Assembly (NCBI GenBank): GCA_041166745.1 | Contig: JBEEGH010000034.1 | Coordinates: forward strand, 254,591-318,590 | Direction of reading: 5' to 3' | Length of the DNA: 64,000 nt | Origin: DASUCS01 sp041166745 | GTDB taxonomy: Bacteria; Actinomycetota; Acidimicrobiia; Acidimicrobiales; JACDCH01 | Shown: one piece after another, positions 17,363 to 26,438 of the stretch | Layout: every line of letters starts with the position of its first letter | How positions within the stretch are numbered: position 1 is the first letter of the stretch | Program-made: the position numbers and the translations under genes | Notes under the pieces: model-generated | The model's input: the letters and a program-made list of their open reading frames with translations, nothing else | Database searches by the model: none | Told to the model about the DNA's origin: nothing

Positions 17363-18649
17363 ATGGCTGATGACCACGCTGCCTGGGTCGAGCGCGACGC
17401 CGCCGTCGTGTGGCACGGCTTCACACAGATGTCGTCGTACGGCGACAACTCCCCGATCATCGTCGAGCGCGCCGAGGGACGGGAGCTGATCGACGTCGAC
17501 GGTCGCCGCTACCTCGACGCCATCTCGTCGTTGTGGGTCGTCACCCTCGGGCATCACATCGCGGAGCTCGACGATGCCTTGCGCTCTCAGATCGATCGCG
17601 TGGCCCATTCGACGATGCTCGGCAACGGCAACCGCATCACGATCGAGCTCGCCGAAGCGCTGGCCGCGGTCGTGCCTGTCGACGATCCGCACTTCCTGTT
17701 CGCGTCTGACGGTGCCGCGGCCGTGGAACAGGCCCTCAAGATCGCGTTTCAGTTCTGGACCAATCAGGGCGTCACCAACCGCACCTCCTATCTCGCGTTC
17801 GGGGGCGCGTATCACGGCGACACCTTCGGCTCGCTGTCCGTCGGCGACGGCGGATTCGGGACGAACGTGTTCGATCCGTTGCGCTTTCCGGTGCGACGCG
17901 TTCCGAGCGGCGACACGATGGCCGCGGTCGCCGCAATCGAGCAACACGCGTCCGAGCTCGCTGCGGTAGTGCTCGAGCCGCTCGTACAAGGGGCGGCGGG
18001 GATGCTGCTCAACGAGCCGTCGTTCGTGCGGGCCGTGGCCGATGCGTGCGCAAGGCACGACGTGCTGCTCGTGTGCGACGAGGTCGCCACCGGCTTCGGC
18101 CGCACGGGAACGCTGTTCGCCGTCGAGCAATGTGGCGTGCGCCCCGACCTGCTGTGTCTCGGCAAGGGTCTCACCGGCGGGTACCTGGCGATGGCCGCCA
18201 CGGTGGCGTCGCGCCGCGTGTACGACGCGTTTCTCGGCCCAGACCTCTCCGAGCAGACGCTGTACCACGGCCATTCGTTCAGCGGGAACGCGCTGGCCGC
18301 GGCGGTGGCGCTGCGGCATCTCGAGCTGATCGCCGAATGGAAGGTGCTCGACAACGTGCGGGCCCGCAGCGCGCAACTCCGCTCGCGGCTGGCCGCCGAT
18401 GTCGCGCCGCTCCTGGCGGTCAAGGAGATCCGCCAATGCGGCCTCATGACGGGAATCGAGCTGGCGCCGCCGACGGACGGCCTGCGCTGGGGACGGCTCG
18501 TCTCCGCCGGATGCGTTCGCCGCGGCGTGCTGATCCGCCCGCTCGGCGATGTGATCGTGCTGATGCCGCCGCTCACCATCACGGAGGCCGAGATCGATCG
18601 CATCGTCGACACCGTCCGAGCGGCGATCGAAGACGTGAGCCCGCCGTGA
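17363..18649 (+). CDS. bioA: Adenosylmethionine-8-amino-7-oxononanoate aminotransferase
   Basis: 428 residues, the usual length of BioA. This PLP enzyme transfers the amino group of S-adenosylmethionine to KAPA, giving DAPA. Visible features are the substrate-site motif SSLWVVTLGHH, GDTFGSLSVGD, the PLP-aspartate region LVCDEVATGFGRTG, and the PLP lysine K268 in LCLGKGLTGG. It is followed by bioF with a GTGA overlap and then by bioD, so the last three biotin steps except BioB lie in one coupled unit. bioB is not in the window. Confidence 0.95.
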   Translation: MADDHAAWVERDAAVVWHGFTQMSSYGDNSPIIVERAEGRELIDVDGRRYLDAISSLWVVTLGHHIAELDDALRSQIDRVAHSTMLGNGNRITIELAEALAAVVPVDDPHFLFASDGAAAVEQALKIAFQFWTNQGVTNRTSYLAFGGAYHGDTFGSLSVGDGGFGTNVFDPLRFPVRRVPSGDTMAAVAAIEQHASELAAVVLEPLVQGAAGMLLNEPSFVRAVADACARHDVLLVCDEVATGFGRTGTLFAVEQCGVRPDLLCLGKGLTGGYLAMAATVASRRVYDAFLGPDLSEQTLYHGHSFSGNALAAAVALRHLELIAEWKVLDNVRARSAQLRSRLAADVAPLLAVKEIRQCGLMTGIELAPPTDGLRWGRLVSAGCVRRGVLIRPLGDVIVLMPPLTITEAEIDRIVDTVRAAIEDVSPP

Positions 18650-19818
18650 CCGCCGACGCCTCCTCCGACCGTTCTGCCGGTAGTAATCGCCGCAAGGCGG
18701 CGATTACTACCGCACAAACGGGAACGTGGGCGGATCGGATCGCGGCTCGGAATCGGGTGATCGCCGATGCCGGGCAATGGCGCACCATCCGCACGCTCGA
18801 CGGCGCCGGCCCGTCGTTCACGCTCGACGACGGCCGCACCATCGTCTCGTTCGCGTCCAACGACTATCTCGGGCTGTCGCAACACCCAGAGGTGGTGCGC
18901 GCCGCGGCGGAGGCCCTCGAGCACTGGGGTACGGGCGCGGGTTCCGCCCGCCTGATCGTCGGCTCCCGACCGGTGCACCGAGAGCTCGAAAGCGAGTTGG
19001 CGGCGTGGAAGCACACGGAGGCAGCGCTCCTCTTCCCGACGGGATTTGCCGCGAACCTCGGCGTGCTGACCACGTTCGCCACCGATGGCGTGCTCGTCGT
19101 GAGCGACGAGCTCAACCATGCCTCGATCATCGACGGCTGCCGCCTGGCGCGCGGGCGCGTCGAGATCGCCCGGCATCGTGATGTCGCTCACGTCGATGCG
19201 CTGCTCACCGCGCATGACGGACCGACCATCGTGGTCACCGACACGGTTTTTTCGATGGATGGCGACGAGGCCCCGCTCGACGACCTGCTCGACGTGTGCC
19301 GACGGCACCAGGCGTTGCTCGTGGTCGATGAGGCGCATGCCGTCATGGGCCCGGAGATGCCCGAGTACCCAGACGTCCTGCGCGTGGGCACGCTGTCGAA
19401 GACGCTGGGCTCGCTGGGGGGTTTCGTCGCCGGTCCGCAGGCATTTATTGATCTCGTGATCAACGCGGCACGCCCCTTCATCTTCACGACTGCCCCGACG
19501 CCAGCGGACAGCGCTGCTGCACTCGCCGCGCTGCGCGTACTGCGTTCGGCCGAGGGCGACGCGTTGATCGATCGGCTGCGCGCACATGTTGAACGAATCG
19601 CCGCGGGTCATCCATCGCCGATCGTGCCGATCGTTCTGGGTGACGAGCAGCGCGCGTTGGCTGCTTCGAAGCGCCTGCTCGACGAGCATGGTCTGCTCGT
19701 CCCGGCCATCCGGCCTCCGACGGTTGCTCCCGGCACGTCGCGACTTCGAATCGCTCTTTCCGCCGCGCACACCGACGACCAAGTCGATCGATTGGCGAAG
19801 GCACTCGTCGAGTTGTGA
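18646..19818 (+). CDS. bioF: 8-amino-7-oxononanoate synthase, with N-terminal extension encoded by a hairpin repeat
   Basis: 390 residues from the GTG overlapping the bioA stop. This PLP enzyme condenses pimeloyl-thioester with alanine to give KAPA. The conserved region begins at about residue 27 (TWADRIAARN) and includes SFASNDYLGLS, GTGAGSARL, the DEAHAVMG loop and PLP lysine K252 in GTLSKTLGSLGG. The first 26 residues are not family sequence: most are encoded by a perfect 16-bp hairpin of repeat family II (18678-18712). The repeat appears to have inserted between bioA and the conserved start and kept the frame open. The alternative is a start after the hairpin, but no good in-frame start codon exists before TWADR. 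Confidence 0.93.
   Translation: MTADASSDRSAGSNRRKAAITTAQTGTWADRIAARNRVIADAGQWRTIRTLDGAGPSFTLDDGRTIVSFASNDYLGLSQHPEVVRAAAEALEHWGTGAGSARLIVGSRPVHRELESELAAWKHTEAALLFPTGFAANLGVLTTFATDGVLVVSDELNHASIIDGCRLARGRVEIARHRDVAHVDALLTAHDGPTIVVTDTVFSMDGDEAPLDDLLDVCRRHQALLVVDEAHAVMGPEMPEYPDVLRVGTLSKTLGSLGGFVAGPQAFIDLVINAARPFIFTTAPTPADSAAALAALRVLRSAEGDALIDRLRAHVERIAAGHPSPIVPIVLGDEQRALAASKRLLDEHGLLVPAIRPPTVAPGTSRLRIALSAAHTDDQVDRLAKALVEL
18678..18720 (-). repeat. Family II hairpin repeat, copy 1 (inside bioF)
   Basis: Two 16-base arms (18678-18693 and 18697-18712) pair perfectly around the loop AAG. Read on the minus strand, the hairpin is preceded by CGTTTGTGCGGT (18709-18720), which overlaps the stem base. 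The same 12 bases precede a different hairpin at the right end of the window. Confidence 0.8.
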
Positions 19819-20441
19819 CGCTCGTCGTCTGCACTGGTACCGGCACCGAGATCGGCAAGACGTGGGTGGGCGCCGCGGTGCTCTCGACTCTGGTCGCCGA
19901 CGGTCTCAGCGTTGCCGCCCGCAAGCCGGTCCAGTCCTACGACAGCGCGGAAGCCGGTCCCACCGACGCTGATGTTCTCGCGATGGCTTCGGGCGAGCAT
20001 CCTCACGACATCTGTCCCGCCCACCGCTGGTATCCGGTGGCGATGGCGCCGCCGATGGCGGCGGCCGTACTCGAGCGCGAGGCGTTCACCGTCGAGGATC
20101 TGGTCGCCGAGCTGGGGTGGCCGTCCCCCGAGCCCGACGTGCGCTGGATCGAGACCGTTGGCGGCGTCCGCTCGCCTATTGCATTCGACGGTGACAGTGC
20201 GGATCTCTGCGCCGCGGTCGAGCCCGACGTGATCGTGTTGGTCGCCGATGCCGGGCTCGGCACGATCAATTCCGTGCGGCTGTCCGTCACCGCGCTCGCG
20301 CCGTGGCCGGTGTTCGTGTATCTGAATCGCTATGACGAATCCGACGAGCTGCATGTGCTGAACCGTTCGTGGCTCGCCGACCGCGACCGTTTCGAGGTGT
20401 TCGCGATGCCCGGCGACCTCGCCAGGCGTTTGACTCCTTGA
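19815..20441 (+). CDS. bioD: Dethiobiotin synthetase
   Basis: 208 residues from a GTG that overlaps the bioF stop. It closes the ureido ring of dethiobiotin from DAPA, CO2 and ATP. The N-terminal P-loop is CTGTGTEIGKTWVG, followed by the KPVQSY substrate loop. Later segments WIETVGGVRSPI and VADAGLGTINSVRL match the magnesium and dimer-interface motifs of BioD. Size is usual for the family. It completes the bioA-bioF-bioD coupled block. Confidence 0.93.
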   Translation: MTLVVCTGTGTEIGKTWVGAAVLSTLVADGLSVAARKPVQSYDSAEAGPTDADVLAMASGEHPHDICPAHRWYPVAMAPPMAAAVLEREAFTVEDLVAELGWPSPEPDVRWIETVGGVRSPIAFDGDSADLCAAVEPDVIVLVADAGLGTINSVRLSVTALAPWPVFVYLNRYDESDELHVLNRSWLADRDRFEVFAMPGDLARRLTP

Positions 20442-20463
20442 GTGGCGGGGCAACCGTGACTCC

Positions 20464-21330
20464 GTGACCGGGCGGGGTGTGATCTTCGTCAACCCGAGTT
20501 CGGGCGGCGGTACCGAGATCGACGACCTGACCGCGAAGTTCGATGGCCACGAGGTCGTGGAATCCGAACCAACCGGTTTCGCCGAGCAGCTGCACAAGGC
20601 CCTCGATCGCGACGACAAACCGGCGTTCGTCGGTGTCGCTGGAGGTGACGGCACGATCCGCACCGCGGTGGAGGTCGTACTGGACGTTTCGCCGGACACA
20701 CCGCTGCTCGTCGTCCCGACGGGGACGCGCAATCACTTCGCTCGCGACCTCGGCATCGAGACGATCGACGACGCGGCCGCAGCACTCGAGGCAAGTGGTA
20801 CGCGGAAGGTCGACACCGCAACCGTGAACGATGCCTTCTTCATCAACAACTCGAGCGTTGGCGTGTACCCACGGCTCGTGGCGCATCGTGAAGCGCGCGA
20901 GTCGAAGATGCCCAAGGGTGTTGCCGCCATCATCGCCGCGTGGCATCAGCTGCGGTTCGGCCGGCACATGCGCGTGAAGGTCGATGGCACGCCCGTCAAG
21001 GCGTGGGCGGTCTTCATTGGCAACAACTGCTACGGCGAATCGCTCCGCGACCTCACGGGCCGCGAACGGATGGACGAAGGCATTCTCGACGTGCGCATCG
21101 CCCACGCCGACCAACGGCTCTCGCGGCTGCGCATCGTCGGCGCCGTGTTGTTCGGTCGAGTCGAGCAGTCACCGCTCATCGACCGCAAGCGGTGTACATC
21201 GGTGCAGCTCGACGTCGGTCGCCAGGTCGATGTCGCGCTCGACGGTGAGGTGACGTCGATGGAATCTCCGCTGAACTACGCGTCGCGTCCTCTCGCGCTG
21301 ACGGTCGTCAGCGCGCCGCGCGCCGACTGA
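20464..21330 (+). CDS. Diacylglycerol-kinase-family lipid kinase
   Basis: 288 residues from a GTG. The DAGK catalytic domain shows VNPSSGGG at the N-terminus, the nucleotide loop GVAGGDGTIRTAVE and PTGTRNHFARDLGI. A C-terminal beta domain (VDVALDGEVTSMESP) is typical of YegS/DgkB-like enzymes. It should phosphorylate a membrane lipid such as diacylglycerol. The exact substrate cannot be told. It starts 22 bases after bioD and may be cotranscribed. Confidence 0.88.
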   Translation: MTGRGVIFVNPSSGGGTEIDDLTAKFDGHEVVESEPTGFAEQLHKALDRDDKPAFVGVAGGDGTIRTAVEVVLDVSPDTPLLVVPTGTRNHFARDLGIETIDDAAAALEASGTRKVDTATVNDAFFINNSSVGVYPRLVAHREARESKMPKGVAAIIAAWHQLRFGRHMRVKVDGTPVKAWAVFIGNNCYGESLRDLTGRERMDEGILDVRIAHADQRLSRLRIVGAVLFGRVEQSPLIDRKRCTSVQLDVGRQVDVALDGEVTSMESPLNYASRPLALTVVSAPRAD

Positions 21331-21333
21331 TTT

Positions 21334-22338
21334 TCAGCGGCGGGCGCCCATGAACATGCTCTTCAACCGGTCGTAGTTCTCGATCACCCGTCCAGCGCCG
21401 ATGACCACGCACTCGAGGGGAGCCTCGACGAGGTGCACCGGGATCTCGGTCTCCTCGGAGATGCGGAGGTCGAACCCGCGCAGCATCCCACCACCACCCA
21501 CGAGGTACATGCCGCGCACGATGAGGTCTTGTGCAAGCTCAGGTGGAGCCTGCCCGAGACAGGCGATCACGGAGTCGACGACGGCGGCCACCTGTTCGTC
21601 GATCGCCTCGCGACACTCCTCGGGCGACAGGATCACCGTCTTCGGCAATCCACTCATGAGGTCGCGGCCCCGCACTTCGGCCTTGAACTCGTCGAGCGTC
21701 GGGTACGCCGATCCGATCGCGACCTTGATCTCCTCCGCTGTGCGCTCGCCGACGGCGATGCCGTACTCCCGGCGAACATAGGTCTGGATGGCCGAGTCGA
21801 TGTCGAACGAACCGACCCGCACGGCCTGCAGGGCCACGATGCCGCCGAGCGAGATGAGCGCCGTTTCCGACGTGCCACCGCCGACATCGATGACCATGTT
21901 GCCGACTGGCTCGTTGATCGGCAGACCGGCACCGATCGCCGCGGCCATCGGCTGCTCGATGAGTTGTGCGTCGGCCGCTCCGGCGCGGCGCGCCGCTTCG
22001 GTCACCGCACGACGCTCGACCTCGGTGATCGCAGACGGCACGCAGATGACGACGCGCGGCCGGTTGAATCGGTTGACGCCGACGCGCTGCAACAGCAGGC
22101 GGATCATGCGCTGCGTGATGTCGAAGTCCGTGATCGCCCCGCCACGCAGCGGTCGCACCGCGACGATGTAGCCAGGCGTACGCCCGATCATCTGCCAGGC
22201 CTCGTGACCCATCGCCAGAACGTCGCCGGTGCGGCTGTTCAGCGCGATGACCGAGGGCTCGTTGAGGACGATGCCCCGGCCTCGTTCGTACACCAGCGTG
22301 TTCGCTGTGCCGAGGTCGATCGCCAGGTCGCGGGCCAT
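21334..22338 (-). CDS. mreB: MreB/Mbl-type actin-like protein
   Basis: 334 residues, the standard MreB length. The actin-fold nucleotide motifs are present: phosphate 1 DLGTANTLVY, connect 1, phosphate 2 VIDVGGGTSETALIS, and the adenosine motif MYLVGGGGMLRG. It forms membrane-associated filaments that direct cell-wall synthesis. The ATG at 22338 overlaps the stop of the small upstream membrane gene. mreC and mreD are not adjacent; instead it is coupled to that small gene and moaE. This could reflect a second, specialised MreB copy. Confidence 0.95.
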   Translation of the reverse strand: MARDLAIDLGTANTLVYERGRGIVLNEPSVIALNSRTGDVLAMGHEAWQMIGRTPGYIVAVRPLRGGAITDFDITQRMIRLLLQRVGVNRFNRPRVVICVPSAITEVERRAVTEAARRAGAADAQLIEQPMAAAIGAGLPINEPVGNMVIDVGGGTSETALISLGGIVALQAVRVGSFDIDSAIQTYVRREYGIAVGERTAEEIKVAIGSAYPTLDEFKAEVRGRDLMSGLPKTVILSPEECREAIDEQVAAVVDSVIACLGQAPPELAQDLIVRGMYLVGGGGMLRGFDLRISEETEIPVHLVEAPLECVVIGAGRVIENYDRLKSMFMGARR

Positions 22339-22505
22339 CAGGGCCTGGGCTCGACGTCGTCTTCCGGCGACAATGCCTTCATCTGCTGCTGAAAGCCCTC
22401 GATGCTCGACCGCATCCCCTGCGGCTTGCGCTGACGGAACACCAGCGCGAACGAGCTCAACACGATCACGATCAGCGGCACCAGCAGAAACAACAACACG
22501 CTCAT
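22338..22505 (-). CDS. 55-residue single-pass membrane protein between moaE and mreB
   Basis: A short frame starting with ATG at 22503-22505, overlapping the moaE stop (ATGA), and ending in a TGA that overlaps the mreB ATG. The protein has one membrane helix (about 3-22, VLLFLLVPLIVIVLSSFALV), a basic stop-transfer RQRKPQG, and a cytoplasmic helix (SSIEGFQQQMKAL) ending in acidic residues. Coupling on both sides strongly supports a real gene. It could anchor or regulate MreB filaments, which is an inference from position. Confidence 0.75.
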   Translation of the reverse strand: MSVLLFLLVPLIVIVLSSFALVFRQRKPQGMRSSIEGFQQQMKALSPEDDVEPRP

Positions 22506-22975
22506 TGCTGCAACTCGTTCGCGTCGACGAGCTCCTGGGCGTCGCTCCCCCAGGCCTCACCACCGGACCACGTTTCGTGCTTCCAGATCGGCACCGATGC
22601 CTTGACCGCGTCGATGCAATATCGAGCACCGAGGAACGCCTCGTCGCGATGCGGGGACGAGACGGCCACGACCACTGCGGATTCACCGACGGGCACCACG
22701 CCGATGCGATGGATGAGGGCGATTCGACCGAGTGTCGGCCAGCGCAGGCGAGCTTCGTCGGCGATCGCCCGCAGCCGAGGTTCGACCTGCTCCTCGTACG
22801 CCTCGTACTCCAGCAGCTCCACTCCAGGGCGACCGGGAGCGTGATCGCGCGCGGTGCCACTGAAGACGACGACGGCGCCGCAGTCAGGACGCACCACCCA
22901 GTCGGCTGCGGACGCGACAGGCAAGGGATCGCCCGACAGCCCGAACCAGACATCCCCCGATGTCGGCGGTTGCAT
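22502..22975 (-). CDS. moaE: Molybdopterin synthase catalytic subunit
   Basis: 157 residues with the MoaE core. GAVVVFSGTARDH, LLEYEAYEEQVEPRLRAIADEA and IALIHRIGVVPVGESAVVVAVSSPHRDEAF lead to the catalytic-lysine region VKASVPIWKHETW. It transfers sulfur from MoaD to cyclic pyranopterin to form molybdopterin. No other moa genes are in the window. It is divergent from the HtrA-like protease gene, with about 60 bases between starts. Confidence 0.93.
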   Translation of the reverse strand: MQPPTSGDVWFGLSGDPLPVASAADWVVRPDCGAVVVFSGTARDHAPGRPGVELLEYEAYEEQVEPRLRAIADEARLRWPTLGRIALIHRIGVVPVGESAVVVAVSSPHRDEAFLGARYCIDAVKASVPIWKHETWSGGEAWGSDAQELVDANELQQ

Positions 22976-23035
22976 GGAGAGACAGCGTACGGGGCGCGGT
23001 CCCCCGACGAAGACCCGTCACTATCGTTGGTCTTC

Positions 23036-24256
23036 GTGCCCTTCGACGACGCCGACGACGACGACACGCCCCTCAGCGGCGCGCCGCTGCCGCCCGACGA
23101 CCGGTTGTGGCGCCATCCGTCAGAGCTCGGACTGTCCCTCGGCTCGGCCGGCACGAGCTCTTCCACCGATCCGTCGGGCACGAGGTTGTGGGCCGTGGCG
23201 GTGGTGGCCGGTCTCATCGGCTCGGCCCTTTCGTTGGGCGTCGTCGCGGTGGCCGGGCGCCTGTCGGCCGATGTCGTCGAGAAGCGAGTGATCGAACGCG
23301 TCGCGGTGCGACCAGTCGCGGAGCTCAGCCTCGCCAGCGCATCAGGTTCGGGGCAAGGCGTCATCGCGATCGCCAAGTCGATGGCGCCGGCCATCGCTCG
23401 CATCGAGAGCAGCACTGACAAGGGCAAGACGATCGCGTCCGCCATCCTCGTGCGCACCGACGGCTACCTCGTCACCAACGCGCACGTCGTCGCTTCGATC
23501 ACCAAAGTTCTGGTCGTGCTGTCCGACGGCAGCGAGCTCGCGGGCCGCGTCGTCGGCATCGATGCGATGACGGACATCGCCATCCTGAAGGTCGACCGAG
23601 ATCAGCTTCCGGTCGCCGTTCTCGGATCGGCCACCGATCTGCAATCGGGGCAGCCGGCCATCGCCATCGGGTCGCCCCTCGGAACGTCGGGCGGCCCATC
23701 GGTCACCGTTGGCGTGATCAGTGCGCTCGGTCGTCGCGTCGACAGCTTCGACGGCGTCGAGTTGCACGACATGGTCCAGACCGACGCGCCCACCGCAGCA
23801 GGTTCGTCGGGCGGCGCGCTGTGCGACGGCTCGGGGTCGGTCATCGGCATGACGACTGCGATCTCCACGTCCACCGACCCAGCCGCCAACGCGCTCGTAT
23901 ACGCGATCCCGGTCGACATCGTCCGCGCCGTCGCCGACGACATCATCGCCACCGGCGCGGCGCGCCACTCTTGGCTCGGCGTCGAGGGTGCGGATCTCGA
24001 CGCGGCGAACGCGAAGGACATCGGCGTGACCGGTGGAGCAAAGGTCACCAAGGTGATCGACAACAGTCCCGCGTCGTTGGCCGGGCTGCGATCCGACGAC
24101 GTCGTCACCGCGCTCGACGGTGCGAAGATCACGTCGATGTCGTCGTTCGTCGTCGCCCTACGCGGTCATCACCCGGGCGACTCGATCACGTTGGAGATCC
24201 GACGAGGTGCAGCACCACAGACGATGGTGATCACCCTCGGCGAGCGGAACGCCTGA
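23036..24256 (+). CDS. HtrA/DegP-like membrane-anchored serine protease with PDZ domain
   Basis: 406 residues from GTG. An acidic cytoplasmic N-terminus (DDADDDD, and WRHPSELG as in actinobacterial HtrA proteins) precedes one membrane helix (about 57-82). The trypsin-like domain carries His150 (TNAHVV), Asp180 (MTDIAIL) and Ser258 (GSSGGAL). A C-terminal PDZ domain contains DNSPASLAGLRSDDVVTALDG. It degrades or folds envelope proteins. The serine motif is GSSGG rather than the more common GNSGG. The 3' end overlaps the convergent epimerase gene by 26 bases. Confidence 0.93.
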   Translation: MPFDDADDDDTPLSGAPLPPDDRLWRHPSELGLSLGSAGTSSSTDPSGTRLWAVAVVAGLIGSALSLGVVAVAGRLSADVVEKRVIERVAVRPVAELSLASASGSGQGVIAIAKSMAPAIARIESSTDKGKTIASAILVRTDGYLVTNAHVVASITKVLVVLSDGSELAGRVVGIDAMTDIAILKVDRDQLPVAVLGSATDLQSGQPAIAIGSPLGTSGGPSVTVGVISALGRRVDSFDGVELHDMVQTDAPTAAGSSGGALCDGSGSVIGMTTAISTSTDPAANALVYAIPVDIVRAVADDIIATGAARHSWLGVEGADLDAANAKDIGVTGGAKVTKVIDNSPASLAGLRSDDVVTALDGAKITSMSSFVVALRGHHPGDSITLEIRRGAAPQTMVITLGERNA

Positions 24257-25193
24257 CGAGCGCAACGATCCCGGCGATCGCTCCGAGCACGACCGCGCCG
24301 AACCCGGCGAGTGCGATCTCCTGACGGCGCTGTGGGCTCACCGTCGCCCACGGCGTCGGGCGGTGACCTGCGACGTACGCCTCTTCGTTGCTGAAGGTCG
24401 ACGCCCACCCCGCCGCCTTGATGCGATCGTTGGCGACGACCCACGGGTGCATCGTGTACGGCAACAATCCGGGCGGTGCGCTCGCGGGATCGAGTCGCCA
24501 TCGCAACCACGCCAGGCGGCGGGCCGCGGGTTCGGGCACTCGCACGCCCGGCATCCCCGCAAGCGCGCGCAGTTGATCGCCGGCGATCCACCCATCAGGA
24601 CTGACGTTGAAGGGACCATCGAGCCGGCTCTGCAATGCCAACACGACGGCGGTCGTGACATCGTCGAGGTGCACGTACTGTCCCGGCGGATCGTCCGGAC
24701 CGGCGGCACGGATCGCCGACACCTCTCGCAGTCCGCGGGCGAGCCAACCACTCGCGTCCTCCGCTAGGGGGACCGCGGGACGTAGCACCGCGACCGTCGC
24801 GCCAGGGTGCTCGTGCTTCCAATCGGCGGCGAGACGCTCGCGCTCGGCGGCTCGAACGGCGAAGTCGAGATCGGGGTTCGGACGTAGCGGCGCGTCTTCG
24901 GTGAGGGGCACAGGGTTGTTGGCCCAGGCGCCGTAGGCCGTCGCGCTCGACATCAACACGACGTGCGCCGCGCCCACCGCGCCGGCGGCATCGAGCACCG
25001 CTCGTGTCTCGTCGACACCGCCGCTCAGGTGGATCACAGCGTCGGCGCCCTCGAAACGGACCTTGAGATCCGGGCTGTGCAGGTCGTGCTCGTCGAGGGC
25101 GATGATCCGCTGCACGCCGTCGAGCCGACCCAGAGCGGCGGCCACGCGACGGCCGAGAGAATCAGCGGCACCGCTGAGGACGACGGTCGACAT
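24231..25193 (-). CDS. NAD-dependent epimerase/dehydratase-like protein with C-terminal membrane helix
   Basis: 320 residues from the ATG at 25193. The extended-SDR Rossmann start is VVLSGAADSLGRRVAAALG, with DAVIHLSGG, VLMSSATAYGA and FAVRAAERERLA later. The catalytic YxxxK is not clear, so it may have lost the usual chemistry. The last 30 residues are a membrane helix (ALAGFGAVVLGAIAGIVALV), unusual for this family and implying membrane tethering. Divergent from the zincin gene, convergent with the protease gene. Confidence 0.8.
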   Translation of the reverse strand: MSTVVLSGAADSLGRRVAAALGRLDGVQRIIALDEHDLHSPDLKVRFEGADAVIHLSGGVDETRAVLDAAGAVGAAHVVLMSSATAYGAWANNPVPLTEDAPLRPNPDLDFAVRAAERERLAADWKHEHPGATVAVLRPAVPLAEDASGWLARGLREVSAIRAAGPDDPPGQYVHLDDVTTAVVLALQSRLDGPFNVSPDGWIAGDQLRALAGMPGVRVPEPAARRLAWLRWRLDPASAPPGLLPYTMHPWVVANDRIKAAGWASTFSNEEAYVAGHRPTPWATVSPQRRQEIALAGFGAVVLGAIAGIVALVRRSARRG

Positions 25194-25210
25194 CGCCCTA
25201 CCATGCCAAC

Positions 25211-26434
25211 GTGAGCGATCGAGGTCCACTCGACCCGGACGACGACCCCTTCCGGAGCATTCCCCTCTTCGGCGACCTGGCGCGGATGTTGCAGCAGCAA
25301 GGGCCCGTCAGCTGGGACGCCGCTCGCCAGCTGGCCGCATCGATCGCCACCGAGGGCGTGTCCGAGCCGAACATCGATCCCCTCGACCGCATCAAGCTCG
25401 AACAGCTGGCCCGGGTGGCCGACCTGCAGGTCGCGAACGCCTCGGGCCTCACGACCTCCCCGACCGGTCGGGGCCTCACGGTCGTGCCGGTGAACCGCAG
25501 CCAATGGATACAACAGACGCTTTCGTCTCACCGCCCGCTGCTCGAAGCGCTCGCTGGCTCGCTCAGCGGTGGAATGGCGGCGGGCATGCCTGGCCTCGGC
25601 GACGATCCGGACGACCTCGACGATCCGATGGCCAAGATGCTCGGCGGAATCATGCAGGCCTTCGGCCCGGTGATGCTCGGAATGACCGCGGGGTCGATGA
25701 TCGGTCACCTCGCGAAGCGATCACTCGGCCAGTACGACCTGCCCATCCCCCGCCCGCCCGGCGACGAGTTGATGATCGTGCTGTCGAACCTCGACGAGTT
25801 CGGGCGCGAATGGAGCCTGCCGGAAGACGATCTGCGGCTGTGGGTGTGCGTTCATGAGGTCGCCCATCACGCGGTGTTGTCGCTGCCGCACGTGCGCAAG
25901 CGGCTCGAGGGGTTGCTCCACGCGTACGTCGCAGGATTCGAGCCGGATACCGGCTCGTTCGAATCGAAGCTGGGCGAGCTCGATGTCAGCGACCTGTCAG
26001 CGATGGACAACATGCAACAACTCCTCGGAGACCCCGAGGTGCTGCTCGGCGCCATTCAGTCCTCCGCCCAGCGCGACCTGTTGCCCCGCCTCGAAGCGTT
26101 GGTCGCGGTCATCGTCGGTTACGTCGATCACCTCATGGACGAGATCGGTCACGGCTTGATCGGCTCGTACAGCATGGTCACCGAGGCGATGCGGCGACGG
26201 CGCGTCACCGCCGATCCGTCCGATCGTTTCGTCGAACGACTATTCGGCCTGGAGTTGTCGCAAACGCAATACGAACGAGGCTCGGCGTTCGTCGAGGGAG
26301 CGGTCGACCGCGCCGGCCCCGAAGCGCTCGATCGACTGTGGCTCTCCGACCGCGAGCTGCCGACCCCGGCCGAAGTCGACGCCCCCGGACTCTGGCTCGC
26401 CCGCATCGACATCGACATCGACGACCCCACCTGA
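25211..26434 (+). CDS. DUF2342-family zinc-dependent metalloprotease-like protein
   Basis: 407 residues from GTG, matching the actinobacterial DUF2342/zincin_2 family, often labelled coenzyme F420 biosynthesis associated. The zinc motif HEVAHH (HExxH) lies in VCVHEVAHHAVLSLPHVR, with a downstream acidic helix. The N-terminus (PFRSIPLFGDLARMLQQ) is typical. Activity and substrate are unproven in the family. It ends 4 bases before the family I hairpin. Confidence 0.9.
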   Translation: MSDRGPLDPDDDPFRSIPLFGDLARMLQQQGPVSWDAARQLAASIATEGVSEPNIDPLDRIKLEQLARVADLQVANASGLTTSPTGRGLTVVPVNRSQWIQQTLSSHRPLLEALAGSLSGGMAAGMPGLGDDPDDLDDPMAKMLGGIMQAFGPVMLGMTAGSMIGHLAKRSLGQYDLPIPRPPGDELMIVLSNLDEFGREWSLPEDDLRLWVCVHEVAHHAVLSLPHVRKRLEGLLHAYVAGFEPDTGSFESKLGELDVSDLSAMDNMQQLLGDPEVLLGAIQSSAQRDLLPRLEALVAVIVGYVDHLMDEIGHGLIGSYSMVTEAMRRRRVTADPSDRFVERLFGLELSQTQYERGSAFVEGAVDRAGPEALDRLWLSDRELPTPAEVDAPGLWLARIDIDIDDPT

Positions 26435-26438
26435 AACG

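Noticed and set aside
16640..18436. Upstream part of a 730-residue minus-strand frame opposite the HEAT and bioA genes
   Set aside because: It is the antisense shadow of high-GC coding sequence, with low-complexity Arg/Asp/Gly-rich translation. Only its last 131 codons look real.
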